Shown here in pieces: positions 18,991 through 28,336 of a stretch of DNA of 64,000 nucleotides. The DNA is taken from contig JAXHOJ010000028.1 in the NCBI GenBank assembly GCA_034519525.1, forward strand, positions 1 to 64,000, read 5' to 3'. The position numbers were made by a program, and so were the translations under genes. This DNA comes from Gemmobacter sp034519525 (lineage in GTDB: Bacteria; Pseudomonadota; Alphaproteobacteria; Rhodobacterales; Rhodobacteraceae). Positions within the stretch are counted from its first letter, which is position 1. Each line of letters starts with the position of its first letter. Under the pieces are notes generated by a model, which was given only the letters and a program-made list of their open reading frames with translations, searched no databases and had not been told where the DNA came from.

Positions 18991-19019
18991 ACGCCGCCTG
19001 CCGGATCGGCAGGCGGCGT
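18991..19019. terminator. Strong hairpin between convergent genes
   Basis: Perfect 13-base arms (ACGCCGCCTGCCG and its complement) surround a 3-base loop. It sits between the secreted-protein gene and the guaB stop and probably ends transcription from guaB, possibly from both sides. No long T run follows. Confidence 0.7.
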
Positions 19020-19046
19020 CTTCATTCCAACCTCGTTCAGGCGCGA

Positions 19047-20495
19047 TCAGCCGACGCGGTAGTTCGGGCTTTCGCGGGTGATCTGCACGTCATGAACGTG
19101 CGATTCCTTCAACCCGGCGCCGGTGATGCGCACGAACTGGCAGTTTTCGCGCATTTCGGCCACGGTGCGGTTGCCGGTATAGCCCATGGCGGCACGCAGG
19201 CCGCCGACCATCTGGTGCAGCACGGTGGCGACGGAGCCCTTGTAGGGCACCTGGCCCTCGATGCCTTCGGGCACCAGCTTGTCGGATGCGGCATCCTTCT
19301 GGAAATAGCGGTCGGCAGAGCCGCGCGCCATGGCGCCAAGGCTGCCCATGCCGCGATAGGATTTATAGCTGCGGCCATTCCACAGGATCACCTCGCCCGG
19401 GCTTTCATCGGTGCCCGCGATGGCCGAACCGACCATGGCGCAGGAGGCCCCGGCCGCAATGGCCTTGGCAAAATCGCCCGAGAATTTGATGCCGCCATCA
19501 GCGATCACCGGAATGTCGCCTGCCGCCCGCGCGCTGTCCATGATCGCGGTCAGCTGCGGCACGCCGACACCGGCCACGATGCGCGTGGTGCAGATCGAAC
19601 CCGGGCCGATCCCCACCTTCACCGCATCGGCCCCGGCACCGATCAGGGCGCGCGTTGCCTCGGCCGTGGCCACATTGCCTGCCACCACCTGCACGGTGTT
19701 CGACAGCCGCTTGATGCGTTCAACGGCGATGGCCACGCCTTCGCTATGGCCATGCGCGGTGTCGATCACCACCATATCCACGCCCGCGTCGATCAGGGCC
19801 TGGCTGCGCTCGAACCCGGCATCGCCCACGGTCGAGGCGGCGGCGACGCGCAGGCGGCCCATCTCATCCTTGCAGGCATGGGGGTTCAGCACCGATTGTT
19901 CGGTATCCTTCAGCGTCAGCAGGCCGGTCAGCTTGCCGGTGCCATCGGTCACCAGCAGCTTTTCGATGCGGCGGGCCTTCATCAGGCTGATGGCGGCCTC
20001 GCGGTCGGCGGGTTCCTGCAGGATCGCCAGATTGTCGCTGGTCATCATCACGCGGACCGGCGTGCGGTCATCGCTGGCAAAGCGCATGTCACGGTTGGTG
20101 ACGATCCCCACCACGCGGCCATCGCCATCGACCACCGGAAAGCCGGTGACATTGTAGCGGTCCTGCAGCAGCTTGGCATCGGCCAGCGTCTGATCGGCGG
20201 TCAGGGTGATGGGCGAATAGACCACGCCGCTTTCGAACCGCTTGACCCGGCGCACTTCGCGGGCCTGCGCCTCGATATCCAGATTGCGGTGGATCACGCC
20301 GATCCCGCCGGATTGCGCCATGGCAATCGCCATGCGGCCTTCCGTGACGGTATCCATCGCCGAAGACAGCAGCGGGATGTTCATCCGGATGGAGCGGGTG
20401 ACGAAGGTGGACGTATCGGCATCCGAGGGGAGCACATTGCTCGCCGCCGGCACAAGCAGCACGTCGTCAAAGGTGAGTGCCTCGCGAATCTCCAT
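19047..20495 (-). CDS. guaB: Inosine-5'-monophosphate dehydrogenase
   Basis: The 482-residue enzyme oxidises IMP to XMP, the committed step of GMP synthesis. The N-terminus LTFDDVLLVPAASNVLP and the segment SAMDTVTEGRMAIAMAQ are typical. Two CBS domains interrupt the barrel (about residues 95-205; GFPVVDGDGRVVGIVTNRD is visible). The catalytic cysteine is in GPGSICTTRIVAGVG. GGAGGC precedes the ATG. Confidence 0.97.
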   Translation of the reverse strand: MEIREALTFDDVLLVPAASNVLPSDADTSTFVTRSIRMNIPLLSSAMDTVTEGRMAIAMAQSGGIGVIHRNLDIEAQAREVRRVKRFESGVVYSPITLTADQTLADAKLLQDRYNVTGFPVVDGDGRVVGIVTNRDMRFASDDRTPVRVMMTSDNLAILQEPADREAAISLMKARRIEKLLVTDGTGKLTGLLTLKDTEQSVLNPHACKDEMGRLRVAAASTVGDAGFERSQALIDAGVDMVVIDTAHGHSEGVAIAVERIKRLSNTVQVVAGNVATAEATRALIGAGADAVKVGIGPGSICTTRIVAGVGVPQLTAIMDSARAAGDIPVIADGGIKFSGDFAKAIAAGASCAMVGSAIAGTDESPGEVILWNGRSYKSYRGMGSLGAMARGSADRYFQKDAASDKLVPEGIEGQVPYKGSVATVLHQMVGGLRAAMGYTGNRTVAEMRENCQFVRITGAGLKESHVHDVQITRESPNYRVG

Positions 20496-20651
20496 GGGAG
20501 CCTCCAGAACGGGTCGATGGATGGTATCGTTTGGCGGTTCCCTGTTTCACGGCTTTTGGCAAAGCGCAAGGGCAAACGGCGGATGGGCTGGCTTTGGGCG
20601 GCGGGCGTGGCAAGGGGGCGCTCGCGCCCCCTCTGGCCCTGGAGGGCCATT

Positions 20652-20675
20652 CACCCCCTGAGGATATTTTGACAA
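20652..20675 (+). repeat. Dispersed intergenic motif, partial copy
   Basis: CACCCCCTGAGGATATTTTG matches the first half of the motif seen near 12672; the AAGATGAAA half is replaced by ACAACGGG. It lies in the 258-base gap between guaB and the amidotransferase gene, where I see no gene. Confidence 0.6.
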
Positions 20676-20754
20676 CGGGAAGGTGGAAGGTGCGCGGGGG
20701 CTTGAGGCGGCGGCGGCGCCATGCAGGATGGCGGCGGCAGGAATGGAGAGCGGC

Positions 20755-21450
20755 ATGCGCGTGGCCATCGTGGAAAATACCCGGATCACCCATCACGGTC
20801 AGGTGGGGGTGGCGCTGCACGAGGCGGCGGCGCGGATCGGGGTCTATCGCCCCTGGGCCGACGGGCGGCTGCCCGAGCTGGCAGATTATGAGGCGCTGGT
20901 GGTGTTTGGCGGCGAGCAGGACGCGCGGGCCGATGACAGCCATCCCTATCTGCCAGAGCTGGCGCGGCGGATGCGGGCGTTTTCGGAAGCGGATCGCGCG
21001 GTGCTGGGCATCTGTCTGGGCAGCCAGATCCTGGCGCGCGGCTTTGGTGCCGAAAACCACATCGGCACGGCGCCGGAATTTGGCTGGTGCGCGGTGGAGC
21101 TGACAGGCGCCGCGGCGGCAGATCCGGTGTTTGCCGCCCTGCCCGGCGCCTTTCCGGTGTTCCAGTGGCATTCCGACACCTTCTCCCTGCCCGAAGGCGC
21201 GCTGCATCTGGGCCAGTCTGCCGGGGCCGTGCAGCAGGCCTTCCGCCTCGGGCGGGCCACCTATGGCACGCAGTTCCATTTCGAGGCGAGCCGCGCCGTG
21301 GTGGCGGATTGGAGCCGGGAGTTCCCCGCGCTGATCGAGGGGCTGCATCCGGGTTGGGCGGCGGCGCATCCCGGACTTGCCGCCACGGCGGGGGCCGAGG
21401 CCGACCGCATCGGCCTGATGCTGGCACGGGGCTTTGTGGCGCGGATCTAG
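20755..21450 (+). CDS. Type 1 glutamine amidotransferase
   Basis: The 231-residue class I amidotransferase-like protein shows the nucleophile motif LGICLGSQILA and a later His in TQFHFEASRA. The region between (FPVFQWHSDTFSLPEG) is typical of stand-alone GuaA-like glutaminases. The ATG at 20755 has a GGAGAG site; earlier in-frame ATGs at 20683 and 20743 are less likely. Its stop TAG overlaps the stop of the convergent transporter gene within a shared CTAG. The acceptor substrate is unknown. Confidence 0.88.
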   Translation: MRVAIVENTRITHHGQVGVALHEAAARIGVYRPWADGRLPELADYEALVVFGGEQDARADDSHPYLPELARRMRAFSEADRAVLGICLGSQILARGFGAENHIGTAPEFGWCAVELTGAAAADPVFAALPGAFPVFQWHSDTFSLPEGALHLGQSAGAVQQAFRLGRATYGTQFHFEASRAVVADWSREFPALIEGLHPGWAAAHPGLAATAGAEADRIGLMLARGFVARI

Positions 21451-22439
21451 GCCTCGGCCGCGTTGGTCTTGGCGGCAAGGCTGCCCTTGGCCCAGGCGGT
21501 GCAGACCTTCCAGGCGATGGCCGGTATGATGGCGAGGCTGGCCAACAGCAGGATGGTGGCGGTGGTGCCGAAGCCGTTGGCGTAAAGCGCCGAAACGAAG
21601 GCGGCCAGCGGGAAGGTGAAGGCGCCCCAGAGCGCGGAAAAGCCCGACTGGGTGAGCCAGCGCAGGCAGGCCAGCAAGCCAAGGAAGATTACCGCCGCCA
21701 GAGCCAGCAGGCCGAGGCCAAGCTGCGGCAAGCCCAGGCTGGCGGCAACGGTGGCCAGCAGGCTGGCCGGGGCCAGATGGATGGCGAGCAGCGGGCGCAG
21801 CGGGGCGGGCGGGATGCGGCGGATCAGCTGCAGCGCCGAGGCCAGCCAGATGGCGCCCGCCACCGGCAGCGTGGCGAACAGGATCACCCGGCCCAGCAGA
21901 TCGGCGCCCAAAGGCACGGCGGCCAGCGCGCCGATGATGAAGCCCACGAAATGCAGGTGCCAGACCGGCGTGATCTCGCGCGCTTCAGCCGGGGCGGTGA
22001 AGAACAGGCGCAGCACCAGCACGGCCAGGCCCGCCTGCAGCACAAGGCCCGCCAGCAGCAGGCCCCAGGCGGCCGCGGCGCTGTAGGGTACCAGGGCGGC
22101 TGCCGACAGCAGCGCCCCCAGCACCGCGGCAGACAGACCGGCGCGGCCCGGCAGGATGCGCATATCCTCCAGCAGAACGCCGGGCCTGCGCGCCAGTTTC
22201 ACCGCATATCCGAAAGCGGCAAAAGCCCAGAGTGCCACAGTGGCGCCCAGCAGCATCTCTGCCAGACCGGGGGGCAGGCCCAGATACTCCATGCCGCGCC
22301 GCAGGCCGAGACCGAGGCCCAGAAGCCCCATGATGGCCGGGAAAACCGCAGGCGGCATCCGGGCGAACAGCGCCGGGCGCCGTGGCGGAAATTCCGGCGG
22401 GGGAAACTGCTTCGGGCGGAAAGGCTTCGGGTCGGCCAT
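21447..22439 (-). CDS. TDT family membrane transporter (TehA/SLAC1-like)
   Basis: The 330-residue protein has about ten hydrophobic segments. Family features are the N-terminal ARMPPAVFPAIMGLLGLGLG and the late SALWGAFTFPLAAF, which fit the tellurite-resistance/dicarboxylate transporter family. AAGGAG lies eight bases before the ATG at 22439. The transported anion is not predictable. Confidence 0.8.
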   Translation of the reverse strand: MADPKPFRPKQFPPPEFPPRRPALFARMPPAVFPAIMGLLGLGLGLRRGMEYLGLPPGLAEMLLGATVALWAFAAFGYAVKLARRPGVLLEDMRILPGRAGLSAAVLGALLSAAALVPYSAAAAWGLLLAGLVLQAGLAVLVLRLFFTAPAEAREITPVWHLHFVGFIIGALAAVPLGADLLGRVILFATLPVAGAIWLASALQLIRRIPPAPLRPLLAIHLAPASLLATVAASLGLPQLGLGLLALAAVIFLGLLACLRWLTQSGFSALWGAFTFPLAAFVSALYANGFGTTATILLLASLAIIPAIAWKVCTAWAKGSLAAKTNAAEA

Positions 22440-22592
22440 CACATGCTCCTTGTCCTGCCCCATGCCTAGACGATGCGGCGGCACTGGCAAGATGCAGCAT
22501 TGCCACAGGGCCGGGCCACAGGCAGGGTTCGGGCCATCTTGCCAGCGCGCCCGCGCCACGGCAGCATCCCCCGGCACATGAGGGAGAAACAC

Positions 22593-23558
22593 ATGAGCGG
22601 CAGCTATGAAACCGGGCGGCTGAACCTGCCTTTCGTCGGTATTTCCACCTTTGGCAAACGGCCCTATGTGGCCGATTGGGACGCCATTGCCGCAGATGTG
22701 GCGGTGATGGGGGCGCCCTTCGATTTCGGCACGCAGTTCCGGGCCGGCGCGCGCTTCGGGCCAAGGGCGGTGCGCGAGGCATCGACCCTGTTTTCCTTTG
22801 GTCATGCCGGGGCCTATGACCATGAGGATGATTGCATCTATCTGGGCGGCGATGTGAGGATCGTGGATATCGGGGATGCCGATATCGTGCATACCGATAC
22901 CGAAACCAGCCATGCCAATATCGAAACCGGCGTGCGGGCCATGCTGAAGGCGGGCGCCCTGCCGGTGGTGATCGGCGGCGACCATTCGGTGAACATCCCT
23001 TGCATCCGCGCCTTTGCCGATCAGGGGCCGATCCATATCGTGCAGATCGACGCGCATCTGGATTTCGTCGATGTGCGGCACGGGGTGCGGCATGGCCATG
23101 GCAACCCGATGCGGCGCGCGGCAGAACAGGCGCATGTGACCGGCATCACCGCGCTGGGCATCCGCAATGTGAGTTCCACCGCGAAGGATGGCTATGAGGC
23201 CGCGCGGGCCATGGGGGATGATATCCTTTCGGTGCGGCAGGTGCGCAAACTGGGGACCGAGGCGGTGCTGGCGCGCATCCCTCCCGGCGCGCGGGTCTAT
23301 GTGACGATCGACATCGACGGCTTCTGCCCCTCGATCGCGCCGGGGACGGGCACGCCCTCGCATGGCGGGTTTCTGTATTACGAGGTGCTGGAGATCCTGC
23401 AGGGCCTGGCGCAGCAGCACGAGGTTGTGGGCATCGACCTGGTGGAGGTGGCACCCGATTACGACCCGACGCAATCGACCGCGATCCTGGCGGCGCAGGT
23501 GCTGCTGAACTTTCTGGGCTTCATCTTTCATGCGCGGTCATCCCGGCAGAACGAGTGA
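22593..23558 (+). CDS. speB: SpeB-type ureohydrolase (annotated agmatinase family)
   Basis: The 321-residue protein belongs to the arginase/agmatinase family, which hydrolyses guanidino compounds with two Mn ions. Metal ligands are visible in VVIGGDHSVN, QIDAHLDFVD and TIDIDGFCPSIAPGTG. The last motif has FCP where many agmatinases have LDP, so the substrate could differ from agmatine. AGGGAG precedes the ATG. The 3' end overlaps the convergent FemAB-like gene by 21 bases. Confidence 0.85.
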   Translation: MSGSYETGRLNLPFVGISTFGKRPYVADWDAIAADVAVMGAPFDFGTQFRAGARFGPRAVREASTLFSFGHAGAYDHEDDCIYLGGDVRIVDIGDADIVHTDTETSHANIETGVRAMLKAGALPVVIGGDHSVNIPCIRAFADQGPIHIVQIDAHLDFVDVRHGVRHGHGNPMRRAAEQAHVTGITALGIRNVSSTAKDGYEAARAMGDDILSVRQVRKLGTEAVLARIPPGARVYVTIDIDGFCPSIAPGTGTPSHGGFLYYEVLEILQGLAQQHEVVGIDLVEVAPDYDPTQSTAILAAQVLLNFLGFIFHARSSRQNE

Positions 23559-24347
23559 GGATGGGCCAAGGCTGACCAGCCGCGCGCCGGTGCCCAGCTT
23601 GAACCGGGCGAGGCCGGGGTTGGTGGCATCCACCGCGCCCAGATCAAGCCGCTGCACCCCCTGCCCGCGCAGCACCAGCGCCGCCTGCCACAGCATCGCG
23701 GCATGGGCCTGTGCGGCGCGGCCTTCGGCCGAGGTCCAGCCGCAGTGATAGGTGGCGCCCTGCCCGTGGATCAGCACCACGATCCCCGCCGCCAGCCGCC
23801 CGCCCGGCGACCAGTGCAGCACCAGCCGCCCGCCCTCCCACGCGGCCAGAAAGCCCGGCGGCAGGGCGCGGAACCCGCGCTGCCGGGCCAGTGTTGCGCA
23901 GCGCGCGGCCAGATCCATCATCACGCCTGCAGGGCCTTCGCGGATCGGCAGGGTTTCGCCCCGCAGCAGCCGGTTGCGCCATTTGCCCTGCAAGCCGCGC
24001 CGCAGATCGGCTGGATCGGGGCGCAGATCCCATTCGGCATGAAAGCGCGGCGTGACCAGCGGCACGAAGCCATGCCCCGCCGCCCCGGTGCAAAGGGTAA
24101 GCCCCGGAAAACGCGCCAGCCTGCGCAGCAGCGGCCCCGCCTGCCCCGGCGGCCGGTTGATGACGCGCAGCCCCCGCCGTTCCAGCATCTGCGCCGCGGC
24201 GATCACCTGCCCGCCCTGCCGCAGCAGCACATGCCGCACCCTGGCGCCCAGCCGCGCCATGGCCTGCCCATAGGCCCAGCATTGCTGCAGGGCCACGGGC
24301 CAGGGCAGCCGCCAATCCGATTCGCTTGTGATCCAGGTGATATCCAT
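23538..24347 (-). CDS. FemAB/GNAT-like acyltransferase
   Basis: The 269-residue protein looks like a GNAT-fold FemAB-type enzyme: LPWPVALQQCWAYGQAMARL at the start, KWRNRLLRGETLPIREGP in the middle and YHCGWTSAEGRAAQAHAAML then LDLGAVDATNPGLARFKLG near the end. Such proteins attach amino acids or acyl groups to cell-wall or lipid precursors; the substrate here is unknown. Confidence 0.75.
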   Translation of the reverse strand: MDITWITSESDWRLPWPVALQQCWAYGQAMARLGARVRHVLLRQGGQVIAAAQMLERRGLRVINRPPGQAGPLLRRLARFPGLTLCTGAAGHGFVPLVTPRFHAEWDLRPDPADLRRGLQGKWRNRLLRGETLPIREGPAGVMMDLAARCATLARQRGFRALPPGFLAAWEGGRLVLHWSPGGRLAAGIVVLIHGQGATYHCGWTSAEGRAAQAHAAMLWQAALVLRGQGVQRLDLGAVDATNPGLARFKLGTGARLVSLGPSSLVLPG

Positions 24348-24392
24348 GCGCCGATTAACGGGCCGGAAATCTTTACATGAGATGAAGGCGGC

Positions 24393-24492
24393 ATGGAAAA
24401 CCTGCCGCCTCCGCCCCGTTTCACGCTCTGGCTGCCGCTGCTGATCGCGGCGGTGCTGTCGGCGCTGTGGTTGCTGCTGCTGTCAGCGATAG
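24393..24492 (+). CDS. Possible small membrane peptide, truncated
   Basis: An ATG with an upstream GATGAAGG starts MENLPPPPRFTLWLPLLIAA followed by a strong hydrophobic helix up to about residue 31. The frame then runs without a stop into sequence antisense to aglK, which is not credible coding. A stop TAG at 24490-24492 occurs one frame away. It could be a real short gene with one error, a remnant, or chance. Confidence 0.3.
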
Positions 24493-25568
24493 AGCAGCGA
24501 GCGCCCGTTGTGGAACAGGTGGATCTTCTTCGGATCGGCGGTCAGGCTGACCTGCCGGTGCCGCAGCCCCGGGTTGATGCCCGGCAGCTTGGCCACCACC
24601 TGCGCCGCCTCGCCCTGACGGCGGAAATACAGCAGCGTCACCTCGCCCAGGGCTTCGGTGAATTCCACCTCGCCGGTGAACAGCGGCTGGCCATCGGTCG
24701 CCACCAGATCTTCGGGCCGCACCCCCAGATTGACCTTCATCCCCTGATCGGCGGCCGTGGTGGCGATGGCCGCCACCGCCTCGCCGCCATTGTCCAGCCG
24801 CACACGGGTATAGGCGCCGGTTTCCACCACCTCGCCCGCCATCAGGTTCATCGCCGGGCTGCCGATGAACTGCGCCACAAATTCGTTCTCGGGCCGCTCA
24901 TACAGCTCCAGCGGGCTGCCCACCTGGCTGATGCCACCGCCCGCCAGCACCACGATGCGGCTGGCCAGCGTCATCGCCTCCACCTGATCGTGGGTGACGT
25001 AGATCATGGTCGATTCGGGCATCGCCTCTTTCAGCTGCGCAATCTCGATCCGCGTGGCCACCCGCAGCGCAGCATCGAGGTTCGACAGCGGTTCGTCGAA
25101 CAGATAGACCTTGGGATCGCGCACGATCGCCCGCCCGATCGCCACCCGCTGCCGCTGCCCGCCCGAAAGCGCCTTGGGCAGCCGTTCCAGATAGGGGGTC
25201 AGCTGCAGGATGCGCGCGGCCTTTTCGACACCGGCATTGATTTCGGCGGCGGTCTTCTTCGCGATCTTCAGCGCGAATTCCATGTTCTGCCGCACCGTCA
25301 TATGCGGATAAAGCGCGTAGGACTGAAACACCATGGCGATGCCGCGCTGCGCCGGGGGAACATCGTTCATCCGCACCGAATCGATGCTGAAATCGCCGCC
25401 CGTGATCCGCTCCAGCCCCGCGATCATCCGCAGCAGGGTGGATTTGCCGCAACCCGAAGGGCCCACGAACACGATCAGCTCGCCGGTCTTGATATCGAGG
25501 TTGATGTTCTTCAACACCTTCACGTCGCCATAGGCTTTCTCGACGTTGACAAGCTTCAAATTGGCCAT
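24483..25568 (-). CDS. aglK: Alpha-glucoside ABC transporter ATP-binding protein AglK (UgpC/MalK type)
   Basis: The 361-residue ATPase carries Walker A GPSGCGKST (about residue 37), signature LSGGQRQRVAIGRA (about 134), Walker B VYLFDEPLSNLD and the H-loop YVTHDQVEAMTLA. A C-terminal TOBE-like regulatory domain follows (GVRPEDLV). It powers sugar import by AglF and AglG. It is the last gene of aglEFGAK, 12 bases after aglA. Confidence 0.93.
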   Translation of the reverse strand: MANLKLVNVEKAYGDVKVLKNINLDIKTGELIVFVGPSGCGKSTLLRMIAGLERITGGDFSIDSVRMNDVPPAQRGIAMVFQSYALYPHMTVRQNMEFALKIAKKTAAEINAGVEKAARILQLTPYLERLPKALSGGQRQRVAIGRAIVRDPKVYLFDEPLSNLDAALRVATRIEIAQLKEAMPESTMIYVTHDQVEAMTLASRIVVLAGGGISQVGSPLELYERPENEFVAQFIGSPAMNLMAGEVVETGAYTRVRLDNGGEAVAAIATTAADQGMKVNLGVRPEDLVATDGQPLFTGEVEFTEALGEVTLLYFRRQGEAAQVVAKLPGINPGLRHRQVSLTADPKKIHLFHNGRSLLYR

Positions 25569-25580
25569 ACCGCCCCTCCC

Positions 25581-27200
25581 TTATCCGCGCCGCGCGAGGC
25601 AGATCTGCCACGGGCCCAGCGTCACCTTGTTGCCTTCGGCGGGCTGGCTGCCCAGTTCCGCCCCGATCTGCTGCCAGCTCCCCTCCGGCAGCACCACGTC
25701 TTCGATACCCGCGCCGAGATTGAAGGCGCAGAACATCTGCGTCTCCCCATCCCGAAGGAACCGCGCCACCGCGCCTTCGGCGCGAATCTCGGTCATCGCA
25801 CCGTCGCGCAGCACCGGATGGGCGCGGCGGAAGGCCAAAGCCTGCCGGTAATGTTCCAGCATCGACGCCGGATCGCCCGCCTGCTCTGCCACCGCGCGGG
25901 CCAGATGCGGCGCCGTCACCGGCAGCCAGCTTTTCGCGGCGGTGGAAAAACCGCCCTGTGCATTGTCGCGCTGCCAGACCATCGGGGTGCGGGCCCCATC
26001 GCGGCCCTTGAATTCCGGCCAGAATTCAATGCCATAGGGATCCTGCAGATCCTCGAAGGCCACATCGGCCTCGGGCAGACCCAGCTCTTCCCCCTGATAG
26101 AGGCAAAGCGAGCCGCGCAGGCAGACCAGCAGCGACAGATAGCATTTCGCCGCCGCCTCGGTCAGATCCCAGCGGGTGATGTGGCGCACGGTATCGTGGT
26201 TCGAATAGCTCCAGCAGGGCCAGGCATCCGGCGCCGCCTTCGCCATGCGGGCAAAGGTTTCCTGCAGCGCCTGCGCCGTCAGCCGGGCCGGTTGCAGCAT
26301 TTCGAACGGATAGCACATCTGCACCTTGTCGCCGCCCGAGGTATATTCGGCCATGATCTCCAGCCCGCGCTGGGCATCGCCCACCTCGCCCACCGCCGCT
26401 GCGCCATAGGGGCGCAGCACATCGCGGAAACGGCGCAGGAAATCGAGGTTTTCCGGCTGGTTCTTGTCGAACAGATGCAGCTGGTGGTTGTAGGGGTTCA
26501 CTGCAGGCGCGATACTGTCATTGCGCAGCGCAGGCGGCAGGGGCGGGTTGGACCGCAGGTATTTATCGGCGAAATAGAAGTTGATCGTATCCAGCCGGAA
26601 ACCATCCACCCCCAGATCGAGCCAGAACCGTTCCACATCCAGCAGCGCATCCTGCACCGCCGGTTCGTGAAAGTTCAGATCCGGCTGCGAGGTCAGGAAG
26701 TTGTGCAGGTAATATTGCTGGCGCCGGGTATCCCATTGCCAGGCAGAGCCGCCAAAGATCGACAGCCAGTTGTTGGGCGGCGTGCCATCCGGCGCCGGAT
26801 CGGCCCAGACATACCAGTTGGCCTTCGGGTTCGCCCGGTCACGGCGGCTTTCCTTGAACCAAGGGTGCTGGTCCGAGGTATGCGACAGCACGAGGTCGAT
26901 CATCACCCGCAGGCCCAGATCATGCGCCACCGTCACCAGCTGGCGAAAATCATCCACCGTGCCGAACATCGGATCGACATCGCAGTAATCGCTGACATCA
27001 TAGCCGAAATCCTTCATGGGCGAGGTGAAGAACGGGCTGATCCAGATCGCATCCGCCCCCAGCACGGCGATATGCGGCAGCCGCGCGGTGATGCCCGGCA
27101 GATCGCCGATGCCATCACCGTTGCTGTCCTGAAAGCTGCGGGGGTAGATCTGATAGATCACCGCGCCGCGCCACCAGGTTTCGTCATAAGGAAGGGTCAT
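25581..27200 (-). CDS. aglA: Alpha-glucosidase AglA (GH13)
   Basis: The 539-residue cytoplasmic glycoside hydrolase belongs to GH13. Catalytic residues fit Asp204 (GVDGFRLDTIN), Glu272 (AVGEVGDAQ) and Asp336 (SYSNHDTVRH). The N-terminus WWRGAVIYQIYPRSFQDSNG, then DLPGITARL, is classic. No signal peptide is present, so it cleaves imported alpha-glucosides inside the cell. It lies between the permease and ATPase genes as in the aglEFGAK operon of rhizobia. Confidence 0.94.
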   Translation of the reverse strand: MTLPYDETWWRGAVIYQIYPRSFQDSNGDGIGDLPGITARLPHIAVLGADAIWISPFFTSPMKDFGYDVSDYCDVDPMFGTVDDFRQLVTVAHDLGLRVMIDLVLSHTSDQHPWFKESRRDRANPKANWYVWADPAPDGTPPNNWLSIFGGSAWQWDTRRQQYYLHNFLTSQPDLNFHEPAVQDALLDVERFWLDLGVDGFRLDTINFYFADKYLRSNPPLPPALRNDSIAPAVNPYNHQLHLFDKNQPENLDFLRRFRDVLRPYGAAAVGEVGDAQRGLEIMAEYTSGGDKVQMCYPFEMLQPARLTAQALQETFARMAKAAPDAWPCWSYSNHDTVRHITRWDLTEAAAKCYLSLLVCLRGSLCLYQGEELGLPEADVAFEDLQDPYGIEFWPEFKGRDGARTPMVWQRDNAQGGFSTAAKSWLPVTAPHLARAVAEQAGDPASMLEHYRQALAFRRAHPVLRDGAMTEIRAEGAVARFLRDGETQMFCAFNLGAGIEDVVLPEGSWQQIGAELGSQPAEGNKVTLGPWQICLARRG

Positions 27201-27206
27201 TGGGCC

Positions 27207-28335
27207 TCACTTCACGGAGCCGGCCAGCAGGCCGCGCACCAGATATTTCTGCATGGCAAAGAACACGATCAGCGGCACAGAGATCGACACGAAGGCCGAG
27301 GCCGCCAGAATTTCCCACTCGCCGCCCTTCGATCCCATCAGCTCGCGCAGCAGCCCGGTCATCACCAGCTGATCGGCGCTGTTGCCGAGGAAGACGGTCG
27401 CCACCAGCAGGTCGTTCCATGTCCAGAGGAACTGGAAGATGGCAAAGCTGGCCAGCGCCGGAAAGGACAGCGGCAGGATGATCTTCAGGAAGATCTGGAA
27501 ATCGGTCGCCCCATCGACCCGCGCGCTTTCGATGATCTCGCGCGGGAGGCCGACCATGTAGTTGCGCAGCAGATAGATGGCGAGTGGCAGGCCGAATCCG
27601 GAATGGGCCAGCCAGATGCCGACATATTCCTTGCCTATCCCCAGGCTGTTGTGCAGCTTCAGCAGCGGGATCAGCGACAGCTGCAAGGGCACCACCAGCA
27701 GGCCGACGATCGCGGCGATCAGCAGGGCACGGCCCGGAAATTCCATCCAGGCGAGCGCATAGGCGGCAAAGGCCGCGATCAGGATCGGGATGATCGGTTG
27801 CCGGGATGGTGACAGTCATGGTGTTCAGAAAGGCGCGGCCAATGCCTTCGGCAAACAGCACGCGGTTGTAATTGTCGAGCGTGAAGCGCGGCGGCGTGAC
27901 CGATGTGACGAACAACCGGGGCGAACGACCCTCGAAGGCCACGGGCGAAACCAGCCGGTAATCGCCATTTTCCGCCACCGTGCCGGTGACCCCATCGTTC
28001 ATCGGGGCCTCGGCGCCCGGTGCAAATTCGGTGGGCGCGCGGGAATTCACGCCGAAGGCCTTCACCTCGCCGCCCGCGCCGTCAAACACATTGCCCGCGA
28101 TCACCCAGAGCGTGCCCTCTTGCTGCTGGCTGTCGGCTGCACCGGCGCGATAGACGATGTTCTGTTCCGACGGAAACAGCGACATCCACCAGCCCGAGGT
28201 GGTGATCTGGTCACGGTCGCGGAACGACGAAACCAGAAGCCCGATGGTGGGCAGCACCCAAAGCAGCACAAGCGCCGCCGTGGCCAGATGCACCGCCCAG
28301 ACGAGCGAGGATTTGGTGCCTGCGATATTGTCCAT
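27207..28335 (-). CDS. aglG: Alpha-glucoside ABC permease AglG, one frameshift
   Basis: The N-terminal part (LVWAVHLATAALVLLWVLP) runs to LNTMTVTIPAT; the C-terminal 179 residues continue in another frame from about 27797 (FPGRALLIAAIVGLLVVPLQ, with the EAA loop SARVDGATDFQIFLKIILP). Restoring one base joins PAT to a hydrophobic IIPILIAAFAAYALAWM. A large periplasmic insert between helices 1 and 2 is usual for AglG. The stop lies six bases before aglA. A single-base sequencing error is the simplest explanation. Confidence 0.88.
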
Positions 28336-28336
28336 C

